Shown here piece by piece: positions 1 to 6,944 of a stretch of DNA of 8,561 nucleotides. The notes beneath the pieces were generated by a model that saw nothing but the letters and a program-made list of their open reading frames with translations, searched no databases and had not been told where the DNA came from. How positions within the stretch are numbered: position 1 is the first letter of the stretch; the number at the start of each line of letters is the position of its first letter. This DNA is from Candidatus Latescibacterota bacterium. Its GTDB lineage: Bacteria; Krumholzibacteriota; Krumholzibacteriia; Krumholzibacteriales; WJIX01. The position numbers and the translations under genes were made by a program. Where the stretch lies: positions 1-8,561 of the forward strand of contig DAOWMJ010000083.1 in the NCBI GenBank assembly GCA_030643145.1, given 5' to 3'.

Positions 1-1
1 A

Positions 2-85
2 CGAAACGCCAAGAAAATAGAGCGAATTCCTAATGAAGTTATTCAGGAGGTGCTTGCAAAAATTCAGTCATTGATCTGGGGCTAA
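2..85 (+). CDS. 3' end of an unrecognised protein (partial)
   Basis: This is the only + strand frame open from the window edge; the other two hit stops within the first 33 bases. It encodes about 27 residues ending in IQEVLAKIQSLIWG before a TAA at 83-85. The tail is charged and then helical, but it is too short to assign to a family. The stop is followed in the same frame by the open stretch at 86-325, so this end could be the true C-terminus of a gene or a break in a longer one. The 5' part lies outside the window. Confidence 0.4.
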   Translation, partial: RNAKKIERIPNEVIQEVLAKIQSLIWG

Positions 86-109
86 AAATGGGAGCTCGCT
101 AGCTATCGA

Positions 110-325
110 TTGAAACCGTCGGAGGGCTCTGAACCCCATTTCTTGGACCACCACTACTCGCATTTTGCATTCGATGCCTATAGTAAGGGGAAAACTCCTT
201 GGTCATGGGCCTTTGGTAGAATAGTGATCTTATTTATTCCGATATTGCCCATATATTTAAACAGGGGTATCTGGACGCCAATTGATATTGTTGCGGCAAT
301 TATATTTTTTGCATCACACAGATAA
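110..325 (+). CDS. Short putative membrane protein or C-terminal gene remnant
   Basis: The frame is open from 86 to the TAA at 323-325. It has no ATG or GTG; the first usable start is the TTG at 110, giving 71 residues. The product has a polar, His-rich beginning (HFLDHHYSHF), then a hydrophobic stretch at about residues 33-50 (GRIVILFIPILPIYLNRG) and a second at about 56-68 ending in ASHR, so two membrane passes are likely. The block ILPIYLNRG resembles the Tyr-Leu-x-x-Arg-Gly turn seen in many small uncharacterised membrane proteins, but I do not recognise a named family. The nearest GGGAG (90-94) is 15 bases from the TTG, which is too far for a good ribosome binding site. The protein-like composition favours real coding ancestry. 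A degraded 3' fragment, or a gene continuous with 2-85 interrupted by the stop at 83-85, are equally possible. Confidence 0.4.
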   Translation: MKPSEGSEPHFLDHHYSHFAFDAYSKGKTPWSWAFGRIVILFIPILPIYLNRGIWTPIDIVAAIIFFASHR

Positions 326-361
326 CAAAACTTTTCTCTTCTCACACTTCACAATAAACCC

Positions 362-390
362 TTTTCAAAATTTCTGTTTCCCCGTATTAT
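362..390 (+). promoter_or_regulatory. Candidate sigma-70-type promoter for tldD
   Basis: TTTTCA at 362-367 and TATTAT at 385-390 are separated by 17 bases, an optimal spacing, with moderate matches to the -35 and -10 consensus. Transcription would begin near 397, leaving a leader of about 70 bases. The region is AT-rich, so chance matches are easy, and TACAAT at 390-395 or 409-414 are rival -10 boxes. Confidence 0.28.
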
Positions 391-457
391 ACAATAAGTT
401 ATTTTTTTTACAATAATGCACATTGAAATACCGTTAGAAACGTAAAACAAAACAACC

Positions 458-461
458 GGAG
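458..461 (+). promoter_or_regulatory. Ribosome binding site that fixes the tldD TTG start
   Basis: GGAG lies 7 bases before the TTG at 469-471. No ATG or GTG suited to the TldD N-terminus is nearby, and the upstream frame is closed by a TGA at 424-426, so the Shine-Dalgarno position decides for the TTG start. Confidence 0.6.
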
Positions 462-468
462 CCGATTA

Positions 469-1887
469 TTGCTTTCTTATAGAGATCACTTCAACCTTGA
501 TAATTCCACAATAAGGAAAATTCTGTCCTTTGCCCTCTCGCGGGGGGGTAAATATAGCGATATCTACTGCGAGCATACAATTCAGAACCGTATCGTCATG
601 GAGGAAGGGATAATTAGTGAAAGCAACAAATGGATATCTCTCGGCGTTGGTATCCGGACTATTAAAGGGGAAGGTATCGGCTACGCCTATACTGAAAAAC
701 TGTCCTTCGATAAATTAAAACACGCGGCTTTAACAGCCGCGGCAATCGCTGATTCAGGGAAGAAAATAAAACCGATTGATGTTTCAAAGGTTGATTGTGA
801 AAACCATTATCCGGTATCCGACTCCGTAACTAATATCGCGCTTACCGAAAAAATAGCGATGATAAAAGAGGCGGAAGAAGCGGCAAGAGAGTTTAATCCG
901 CATATTTTAAAAACGTCAGTAAGCATTGTGGACAGAATCAGTACAATTCAGATCGCGACAAGCGAAGGGAAATTACTCCAGGATGTAAGACCGATGCTCC
1001 GATTCACCGTTCAGGTTGTGGCCGAAAAGAATGGTAATCGCCAAATTGGCGTTTCAAGCGGGGGCGGCCGAAAGGGAATCAGCTATTTTCAAACAGTAAT
1101 GGGTCCTTCCGATCACGGCCGTGAAGCGGCGAGACAAGCTATTCTTCTCCTCGACGCGGTTCAGGCTCCCGCTGGACGAATGGAACTTATATTAGCCCCC
1201 GCTGAATCAGGGATATTACTCCATGAATCTATAGGACATCCTCTCGAAGCTGACTTCATCAGAAAAAGAACATCCGCTTATACCGATAAAATAGGCGAGA
1301 AAGTGGCAAGCGAACTTGTAACCGTAATAGACAGCGGAAAAATAAAAAACGACCGCGGCAGCATTAACTTCGATGATGAAGGAACAATGCCGTCACACTC
1401 TATCCTGATCGAAAAGGGAATTCTCAAGGGATATATGCACGACCGAATAAGCGCCGACTTCCTAAACGCGAAAAGGACCGGGAACGGAAGAAGACAATCT
1501 TATAAATATCAGCCGATCCCAAGAATGACTACAACCTATCTCGCCGGCGGCAAGCATGAGCCTGAAGAAATATTTAAATCCACAAAAAAGGGTATCTATT
1601 GTAAAACCTTCCGGGGGGGACAGGTAGATACCGCGAGCGGCGATTTCGTATTCGTTCCGATAGAAGCATATCTTGTAGAAGATGGAAAAATAACCGCTCC
1701 CATAAAAAACTTTACTCTGATAGGAAACGGACCTGACGTACTTTCAAAAATCACAATGACCGGCAATGATTTCGCCTTCAGTGACGGCCGGTGGACATGC
1801 GGAAAAGGGCAAACTGTCCCGGTAAATGTCGGCCTTCCGACTATCAAGGTTTCTGAAATCACCGTTGGGGGAAGTGAAATCTCGTAA
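469..1887 (+). CDS. tldD: TldD-type zinc metalloprotease subunit
   Basis: This is the catalytic subunit of the TldD/TldE protease. In characterised members the two proteins form a heterodimer that cleaves unfolded or short peptides, for example in microcin B17 maturation and CcdA turnover, in the cytoplasm. The 472-residue length fits the family. The zinc motif HESIGH is at residues 252-257 inside the family block HESIGHPLEADFI, and a Cys at residue 444 (TCGKGQ) sits where the family's third zinc ligand is expected. Other conserved blocks are SAYTDKIGEKVAS, the NGRRQSY/PIPRMTTTY segment near 345-360, and the closing VPVNVGLPTIKV. No signal peptide is present. The TTG start at 469 is supported by GGAG 7 bases upstream and places the first helix at the expected distance. 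tldE begins 16 bases after the stop, so the subunits are almost certainly co-transcribed. All key residues are intact and there is no frameshift. Confidence 0.96.
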   Translation: MLSYRDHFNLDNSTIRKILSFALSRGGKYSDIYCEHTIQNRIVMEEGIISESNKWISLGVGIRTIKGEGIGYAYTEKLSFDKLKHAALTAAAIADSGKKIKPIDVSKVDCENHYPVSDSVTNIALTEKIAMIKEAEEAAREFNPHILKTSVSIVDRISTIQIATSEGKLLQDVRPMLRFTVQVVAEKNGNRQIGVSSGGGRKGISYFQTVMGPSDHGREAARQAILLLDAVQAPAGRMELILAPAESGILLHESIGHPLEADFIRKRTSAYTDKIGEKVASELVTVIDSGKIKNDRGSINFDDEGTMPSHSILIEKGILKGYMHDRISADFLNAKRTGNGRRQSYKYQPIPRMTTTYLAGGKHEPEEIFKSTKKGIYCKTFRGGQVDTASGDFVFVPIEAYLVEDGKITAPIKNFTLIGNGPDVLSKITMTGNDFAFSDGRWTCGKGQTVPVNVGLPTIKVSEITVGGSEIS

Positions 1888-1892
1888 CAGCT

Positions 1893-1896
1893 GGAG
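1893..1896 (+). promoter_or_regulatory. Ribosome binding site that fixes the tldE start
   Basis: GGAG in the short tldD-tldE gap lies 7 bases before the ATG at 1904. It favours that start over the in-frame ATG at 1826 inside tldD and over the ATG at 1913. Confidence 0.6.
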
Positions 1897-1903
1897 AATT
1901 GCT

Positions 1904-3238
1904 ATGGACAGAATGAAAAAAATAGTAAAAGCAGCCGTTCAAACAGCCCTCTCATACGGAGCTGAAACCGCCGAAGCAGCGCTTTCAGAAACCAGTGAAT
2001 TCGGGGTTTCTGTCAGGAATAACCAGATTGAAACATTAAAAGAATCTGTGTCCAACAGAATCCATATAATGCTTTCAATCGACAAAAAAAGGGCCTCCGC
2101 CACATCAAACGACCTATCCAATGAAAGTATCAATAAACTTATAAAAGAAGTCGTGGAGCTCTGCAAGGTAATGGAACATGATGAATATTTCAGCCTTCCC
2201 GACAAAAAGGAATTGGGAGCGGTAAAAATAGATTTAGAAATATTCGATCCTGAAATCCTGGATATCCCCGCTAAAAGAAAAATCCGGATAGCCAGGGAAC
2301 TGGAAAAAGCAGCCCATAAAATTGACAAAAAGATCGTTACGGACCACTCTTCATATTCAAATGTGACAGGAAAAACAGCAATGGCAAATTCGCTGGGATT
2401 TTGCGACGCCTACCGTGAAAGTTATAACGCGATAGCTCTCTCCTGCGCCGTTGAAGACAACAAAAATGGCAAAACTCCGGGGAGGAAACAATCTTCTTTC
2501 TGGTATAGCGCGTCAACTTCCTTTAACAAACTGGATTCTGTGGATAAAGTTGCCGCGGAGGCTGTAAGGCGTACACTGAGGAAACTCGGGAGTAAAAAAC
2601 CAAAAACCTGTGAAGTTCCAATAGTTTTTGATCCATTTACCTCGGCGAATTTTCTCGGATCTCTGGCAAATGCCCTGAACGGCGCCAGCATCTACAAGAA
2701 GGCCTCATTCCTTGCCGGCAAAGCCGGCGAAATAATCGCGGCGCCTTCTCTTACTCTGATAGATGATCCGCTTCTTACAGGAAAAATCGGAAGCCGTCCC
2801 TTCGACGGAGAAGGTGTAAAATCACGAAAAAACATTGCGGTAGAAAAAGGGGTACTTAAAACGTACCTTATGGATACCTACGAGGCAAACAAGCTTAACT
2901 CTTCGACAACGGGGAGCGCCGGAGGTATATCCAATTTTTATATGAAACCGGGTATTTATCCTGAAGAAGAAATAATCTCCAGCATAGCCAACGGTCTTTA
3001 CGTAACCTCTCTGTCGGGGCAGGGAGCGAACTGGTCAACAGGCGATTTCTCTCAAGGGGCCGAGGGCTTATGGATCGAGAACGGCCGCATTACTTACCCG
3101 GTAAATGGATTTACGATAGCCGGCACATTCAATCAAATGCTGAAAAATATTGAGATGATAGGAAGCAATATCGAGTGGCAAAGCGCCATTGCCGCTCCAT
3201 CTTTAAAAATAAAGAATATCGTTATTAGCGGAGATTAA
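1904..3238 (+). CDS. tldE: TldE/PmbA, partner subunit of the TldD protease
   Basis: This encodes 444 residues of the TldD/PmbA (U62) family, the usual length for TldE. It has no HExxxH motif, as expected for the non-catalytic subunit that pairs with TldD and helps shape the substrate tunnel. Recognisable blocks are the N-terminal helix with YGAETAEAAL, the segment SVRNNQIETLKES, VPIVFDPFTSANFLGSLANA in the middle, RPFDGEGVKSRKN and GVLKTYLMDTYEANKL further on, and the C-terminal pair GDFSQGAEGLWIENG and NGFTIAG. The ATG at 1904 has GGAG 7 bases upstream; the frame extends back to 1826, but the extra 26 residues overlap tldD and do not look like family sequence. No signal peptide is visible. 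The gene lies 16 bases behind tldD, consistent with translational coupling and balanced subunit production. Confidence 0.95.
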   Translation: MDRMKKIVKAAVQTALSYGAETAEAALSETSEFGVSVRNNQIETLKESVSNRIHIMLSIDKKRASATSNDLSNESINKLIKEVVELCKVMEHDEYFSLPDKKELGAVKIDLEIFDPEILDIPAKRKIRIARELEKAAHKIDKKIVTDHSSYSNVTGKTAMANSLGFCDAYRESYNAIALSCAVEDNKNGKTPGRKQSSFWYSASTSFNKLDSVDKVAAEAVRRTLRKLGSKKPKTCEVPIVFDPFTSANFLGSLANALNGASIYKKASFLAGKAGEIIAAPSLTLIDDPLLTGKIGSRPFDGEGVKSRKNIAVEKGVLKTYLMDTYEANKLNSSTTGSAGGISNFYMKPGIYPEEEIISSIANGLYVTSLSGQGANWSTGDFSQGAEGLWIENGRITYPVNGFTIAGTFNQMLKNIEMIGSNIEWQSAIAAPSLKIKNIVISGD

Positions 3239-3335
3239 AAAGGGGTAATAAAACAACCGGGAGCTAATCAGTCAGACGGCAAGCCGGTTATTCGGATATC
3301 AGCTGTTTTTGGCAGGGCTGATCCAGAAAGTTAAA
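3239..3335 (+). other. Leader region with inverted repeats between tldE and the aspartic protease gene
   Basis: The 97-base gap holds two short inverted repeats: AACCGG (3255-3260) with CCGGTT (3284-3289), and ATCAGC (3298-3303) with GCTGAT (3317-3322), the latter with a 13-base loop ending 13 bases before the ATG. Neither is followed by a T run, so a terminator is unlikely. They could influence translation of the next gene. No strong promoter is seen. Confidence 0.3.
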
Positions 3336-5201
3336 ATGAACAAACGGTTAATGTTAATAGTAACTCTTGTTTTACTCCCCTTTGCGGTTCAATCCTCTCC
3401 TTCGCGCCAAAATACCCGAACGGAAAATATACTTAAAAACCATCTGAAGGCGCTGGGGGGTGAAAGCGCCGTACGGTCAATCAAATCTTCCATTTGCACT
3501 TCTGAAGTTATTATCATGCCGCCCGGTATGAAGGGAACTATAAAGCAATGGTTACTTAAACCCTGCCTCTACCGTTCAGAGGTTTCTCTTGGGCTGTTTA
3601 ATATCACACAGGGCTACGATGGAGAAAGATCCTGGACCCTTGATCAAAATAACAAAGTCATTTTTAACAAAGATATATCTTCAGAAAAGAAGCAGATCAC
3701 CTTGTGTATAATCGATGATTATAAATATCTTTTCAACGAAGAAGGATTCACCATAAAGTTCAGCGGTATTGATACATCCTCCAGCGGCCGGCCGTGCGAC
3801 ATCCTGTCACTTGAACCAACCGGCGGTTATCCCTGCAAAATATATCTGGATAAGGAAACAAATCTTTCTGAACAAATTATCATCGAGACAGAGAATGGCA
3901 TTATCGAACAAAACTATGGTGATTACCGGCGCGTAAACAAAGTTATGCTGCCGTTTAAAACAAGCATACACAATCCCGCTATGAACCAGACAATAAAAAC
4001 AACCATTCAGTCTATCGAAATTAATCCCCATATTGATCGATCCATTTTTATTCCTCCCAGCGTCAACGTGAATGACTATACCTTTATAAAAGGAAGCTCT
4101 TCGGAAAATATCCCCTTTTTATACAGCGGCGGGCACATCTACCTCCCCGTACAACTCGGCACTCAGAAGAAAAACTATACTTTTCTTCTGGACTCCGGCG
4201 CGGGTATAACCGTAATAGATTCCACACTCGCGGCTGATTTAGGATTTCCATTCGGAGACAAGATAACCGGCGCGGGAATCAGCGGTACTACTTACTGCTA
4301 TATGACCCGTATCCCCGGATTTAAAGTTGAAGGGATAGAATTCAGCGCACAAACCCTTATCACCTTTCCCCTTGGCAATATCACAACTCGTTTCTCGAAC
4401 ATAGAAACAGGCGGAATTCTCGGTTACGATTTCCTTAGCCGCTTCGTCACAGAAATCAATTATGAAGAGAGAACTATATCTTTCTTTGAACCTGACTCAT
4501 TTGAATACACAGGAACAGGGCAAATAATAGACGCTCCTTTAATACATAAGATTTTCCCCGCCAAATGCATCCTCGATGAAAAATATCACGGAACTTTCCT
4601 GATAGATACCGGCGCTAACAAATCGCTGCTGCTGTACAGTTTTGCTGAAAAAAACAATCTTTTTCACGGAAGAAAATCGACCACTGTTTCGGTGGTCGGC
4701 GCTGGAGGAGAAAATACGGCCCATCTCTCCAGATTCAAATCTCTTAAGATTGCGGGGGTTACAATATCAGAACCGTTTCTCTTCATCACAGGACAGGGAG
4801 ACGGCCTTTTATCTTTCGAGGAAATAGATGGTATTATCGGAAATGATATACTTGAAAGGTTTACATTAATCCTGAACTACTCCAATCAGGAAATAATTAT
4901 GGAAAAGGATTCAAGTTATTCAAAGCCTTTCCTCAGTGATAAAAGCGGTCTGCAAATAGCGAGGGATTCATCAGGATCTCTCTTTATATATTACGTGATC
5001 CCGGGATCTCCGGCATACGCGGAAGGACTGGAAAAGGGTGACAGACTTATAAAGATAAACGGAAAGAAAATATCGGAATTCGGAAGCCTTGTTGAAATAA
5101 CCAGGTTATTTCAACAAGAAGAAGGAATACAATTCAAACTGCTTATTGAAAGGGGAGAAGAGGAGATTGGAGTAACCATTGAGCTAAAAGAGTATTTATA
5201 A
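3336..5201 (+). CDS. Exported tandem retropepsin-like aspartic protease with PDZ domain
   Basis: The 621-residue product begins with a Sec-type signal peptide (MNKRLMLIVTLVLLPFAVQS; no lipobox Cys), so it should act in the periplasm or outside the cell. Residues about 30-255 resemble the LolA-like beta-sheet domain common in such proteins (KALGGESAV at its start, DYRRVNKVMLPFKTSI and SIEINPHIDRSIFIPP at its end). Two aspartic-protease lobes follow: the first has FLLDSGAG with Asp286 and GGILGYDFL at 359-367; the second has FLIDTGAN with Asp424 and GIIGNDIL at 499-506. A PDZ domain occupies about 536-621 (VIPGSPAYAEGLEKGDRLIKI). Both catalytic Asp residues are intact, so the lobes may pair within one chain. 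The frame extends back to a TTG at 3309, but the ATG at 3336 gives a clean signal peptide; the ribosome binding site is weak (AGAAAG). The substrate is unknown. The family call is firm; proteolytic activity is inferred from motifs. Confidence 0.88.
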   Translation: MNKRLMLIVTLVLLPFAVQSSPSRQNTRTENILKNHLKALGGESAVRSIKSSICTSEVIIMPPGMKGTIKQWLLKPCLYRSEVSLGLFNITQGYDGERSWTLDQNNKVIFNKDISSEKKQITLCIIDDYKYLFNEEGFTIKFSGIDTSSSGRPCDILSLEPTGGYPCKIYLDKETNLSEQIIIETENGIIEQNYGDYRRVNKVMLPFKTSIHNPAMNQTIKTTIQSIEINPHIDRSIFIPPSVNVNDYTFIKGSSSENIPFLYSGGHIYLPVQLGTQKKNYTFLLDSGAGITVIDSTLAADLGFPFGDKITGAGISGTTYCYMTRIPGFKVEGIEFSAQTLITFPLGNITTRFSNIETGGILGYDFLSRFVTEINYEERTISFFEPDSFEYTGTGQIIDAPLIHKIFPAKCILDEKYHGTFLIDTGANKSLLLYSFAEKNNLFHGRKSTTVSVVGAGGENTAHLSRFKSLKIAGVTISEPFLFITGQGDGLLSFEEIDGIIGNDILERFTLILNYSNQEIIMEKDSSYSKPFLSDKSGLQIARDSSGSLFIYYVIPGSPAYAEGLEKGDRLIKINGKKISEFGSLVEITRLFQQEEGIQFKLLIERGEEEIGVTIELKEYL

Positions 5202-5241
5202 TCAACATTTCATCAGACAAACAGTTCTGAAAGGAGCACCA

Positions 5242-6651
5242 ATGAGCATCAAAATCAAATTTCTGGGCGCTGTTAGAACAGTAACCGGTTCCATGCATTT
5301 GATTACCAACGGCGATTCAAAAATAGTTATGGACTGTGGCCTCTTCCAGGGCCATAGAGAGGAATACTATACAAGAAACTCTCATTTCCCTTTTGACCCG
5401 GGCGAGATCGATGCCTGTGTCCTTTCTCACGCTCACATAGACCACAGCGGTAATATCCCGAATCTTGTGAAGCACGGGTTCAAGTCAAGAATCCTGACCA
5501 CCAGCGCGACTCGTGATTTGTGCTCTTCGATGCTTCCCGACAGCGGCCATATACAAGAAGAAGACATAAAATACCTGAACAAAATTAATAAAAGAAAAGG
5601 GCTGCCGGCCAGGAAGCCCCTTTACACCCGGATAGACGCTGAAGAATCACTTCAATACTTTGACGGGCATCCCTATGAACAGAAAATAACGATCAAGGAT
5701 GATGTTTCGGTTACTTTCTATGACGCGGGACACGTACTCGGATCATCAAACCCACTTCTGGAAATCAAGGATAATACCGGCCCCATCCGTATAGCATACG
5801 CGGTGGATCTGGGAAGAAAGAACATGCCGATCCTGAATGATCCCGTTACTCCGCCGGATATAGATTACATGTTTCTTGAAAGCACCTATGGCGGCAGGCT
5901 GCATTCTCCACCCTTGGAAACAAAAAATATGCTCGCGGATATAATTAATTCCACAGTTAAAAGGGGAGGTAAGATAATTATTCCTTCCTTCGCTCTTGAA
6001 AGAACACAGGAGATCGTATATTACCTGAACCAGTTGTTTGATGAAAAACTCGCCCCTGAAATTCCCGTCTTCGTTGACAGCCCCCTCGCTGTTAATCTCA
6101 CCGAAGTCTTTTTCAAACATCCTGAATGTTATGACGAAGAAATGTACGATGCCTTCAAATCCGGTAAGGACCCTCTCGGCACTAACAAAATTAAATATAT
6201 AAAGGCTGTGGAAGAATCAAAACAACTCCACAAAGATTCAAGACCGATGATAATCATATCCGCCGCGGGAATGTGTGAAGCGGGCAGAATACTCCATCAT
6301 CTGAAGAATAATATTGAAAATCCGGCAAATACTATCCTGATTGTCGGATATATGGCAAAAAACACTCTCGGGCGGCGTATAGTTGAAAAGCATGAAACGG
6401 TGAAAATATTCGGTCAACCATATAATCTAAAGGCTGATGTCAAGATAATGAACTCCTTCAGCGCCCATGCCGACAGAGACGAAATTTTTGAATACGTAAA
6501 ACCTCTGAAAGATTCAATCAAGGGGATTTTTATTGTGCATGGAGAGGAAGAACAATCAGAAAAGCTTTATAATCTACTCAAAGAAAATAACTTCCCTGTA
6601 CATTTCCCTCATCCTGGAGATGAAATAGAATTAAACGGGAATTCTTCGTAG
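5242..6651 (+). CDS. Beta-CASP metallo-beta-lactamase-fold RNase (YSH1/TTHA0252-like)
   Basis: The 469-residue protein is a cytoplasmic metal-dependent nuclease of the RNA-processing MBL/beta-CASP group, related to bacterial TTHA0252 and eukaryotic CPSF73/Ysh1. MBL motifs seen are HAHIDH at residues 63-68, DAGHVLGS with His164, and the ligand Asp189 in AVDLGR. The beta-CASP cap starts at LESTYGGR (Glu213), continues with IPSFALERTQEIVYYL and IISAAGMCEAGRILHHL, and the fold closes with SFSAHAD (His409) and FIVHGEEEQ (His433). The first strand, KIKFLGAVRTVTGSMHLI, is typical. The length fits a stand-alone enzyme without an added KH domain. AAGGAG lies 5 bases before the ATG. It follows the aspartic protease gene by 40 bases without an evident terminator, suggesting co-transcription. 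The residues before Asp189 are Ala-Val rather than the more usual Ser-Gly, but the ligand is kept. RNA as substrate is inferred from the family. Confidence 0.93.
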   Translation: MSIKIKFLGAVRTVTGSMHLITNGDSKIVMDCGLFQGHREEYYTRNSHFPFDPGEIDACVLSHAHIDHSGNIPNLVKHGFKSRILTTSATRDLCSSMLPDSGHIQEEDIKYLNKINKRKGLPARKPLYTRIDAEESLQYFDGHPYEQKITIKDDVSVTFYDAGHVLGSSNPLLEIKDNTGPIRIAYAVDLGRKNMPILNDPVTPPDIDYMFLESTYGGRLHSPPLETKNMLADIINSTVKRGGKIIIPSFALERTQEIVYYLNQLFDEKLAPEIPVFVDSPLAVNLTEVFFKHPECYDEEMYDAFKSGKDPLGTNKIKYIKAVEESKQLHKDSRPMIIISAAGMCEAGRILHHLKNNIENPANTILIVGYMAKNTLGRRIVEKHETVKIFGQPYNLKADVKIMNSFSAHADRDEIFEYVKPLKDSIKGIFIVHGEEEQSEKLYNLLKENNFPVHFPHPGDEIELNGNSS

Positions 6652-6702
6652 TAGAACCAACGTCCGGCATGAATAAAAAGAATAGCTTCCGCGCGGGGGG
6701 TT

Positions 6703-6731
6703 AGCTTTGCCTATCCCTCCGTTACAAAGCT
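6703..6731. repeat. Inverted repeat, 7-bp stem and 15-base loop
   Basis: AGCTTTG (6703-6709) is exactly complementary to CAAAGCT (6725-6731). GGGG at 6697-6700 and CCCC at 6738-6741 could extend the stem through an internal loop. Without a T run it does not look like an intrinsic terminator; it is the strongest local fold in the first half of the gap. Confidence 0.4.
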
Positions 6732-6829
6732 TCATGACCCCTTGCCCTTAAAGCGGCATACAAGCTCGCGAACGGACACTCATAGGTATTCTCCCTCATT
6801 GTTACCAGACATGGCACCTTTCTTGCCAT
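6722..6829 (-). CDS. Possible 35-residue minus-strand small ORF
   Basis: Reading the minus strand, an ATG (complement of 6827-6829) opens 35 codons ending at a TAA (complement of 6722-6724). The peptide starts MARKVPCLVTMRENTYE, continues with CPFASLYAALRARGHEAL, and contains two Cys and a likely C-terminal helix. Its composition looks protein-like for so short an ORF, and AGGGA directly abuts the start, which is too close for a normal ribosome binding site. An internal Met (MRENTYE) could be an alternative start. I do not recognise a family. It overlaps the inverted repeats, so it may be a chance reading of a structured or repeated element. It is the only minus-strand ORF here not a shadow of a + strand gene. 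Confidence 0.2.
   Translation of the reverse strand: MARKVPCLVTMRENTYECPFASLYAALRARGHEAL
6811..6829. repeat. Short hairpin, 6-bp stem and 7-base loop
   Basis: ATGGCA (6811-6816) pairs perfectly with TGCCAT (6824-6829) around the loop CCTTTCT. On the minus strand this hairpin covers the first six codons of the small ORF, and its loop reads AGAAAGG. Confidence 0.4.
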
Positions 6830-6851
6830 TCCCTAAGAATCAAATATGAGA

Positions 6852-6889
6852 ATTGAGATTTTCGTTAAGAAAAAACAGGGGCTCTCAAT
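6852..6889. repeat. Inverted repeat, 7-bp arms
   Basis: ATTGAGA (6852-6858) and TCTCAAT (6883-6889) are perfect complements separated by 24 bases that include an A6 run. The arms are AT-rich and the spacing is wide, so chance is a reasonable alternative. Confidence 0.3.
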
Positions 6890-6897
6890 AGTTAAAA

Positions 6898-6944
6898 CCG
6901 GCAGAGGATGCTATTCCCACTCTTGACCTACACCCTTCTGCCGG
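6898..6944. repeat. Inverted repeat upstream of the rhomboid gene, 10-bp stem
   Basis: CCGGCAGAGG (6898-6907) pairs with CTTCTGCCGG (6935-6944) through 10 base pairs, of which one is G-T. The 27-base interval contains TTGACC, a -35-like hexamer. The right arm ends 27 bases before the rhomboid ATG. It could be an operator, an attenuating RNA fold or a remnant of a repeat; no T run follows. Confidence 0.45.

Larger units (their letters stand above)
326..468 (+). other. T-rich intergenic spacer upstream of tldD
   Basis: The stretch is pyrimidine-rich in its first half and contains a T8 run near 402-409. It carries three copies of ACAATAA (351-357, 391-397, 410-416), a promoter-like pair, and the tldD ribosome binding site. 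No convincing hairpin terminator for the upstream ORF is visible, and I see no small gene in it. Confidence 0.5.

Noticed and set aside
92..110. Three abutting 6-base palindromes (GAGCTC, GCTAGC, ATCGAT) resembling a cloning-site polylinker.
   Set aside because: The reading frame runs through them without interruption, there is no other vector sequence nearby, and three palindromes in 19 bases can arise by chance.
1826..1903. N-terminal extension of TldE from an ATG inside tldD.
   Set aside because: It overlaps tldD by about 60 bases, has no family-like sequence, and the ATG at 1904 has a well-placed GGAG.
1939..2328. 129-codon minus-strand ORF.
   Set aside because: It lies wholly within tldE, is Ser/Ile-rich antisense reading, and shows no recognisable domain or start signal.
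3309..3335. TTG start for the aspartic protease gene.
   Set aside because: It would put nine residues before a clean Sec signal peptide that begins at the ATG at 3336.
5746..6120. 124-codon minus-strand ORF.
   Set aside because: It is antisense to conserved beta-CASP nuclease sequence and has no domain signature.
6690..6830. Group II intron or insertion-sequence end.
   Set aside because: No domain V-like hairpin, reverse transcriptase or transposase is seen, and no flanking exon junction can be defined.
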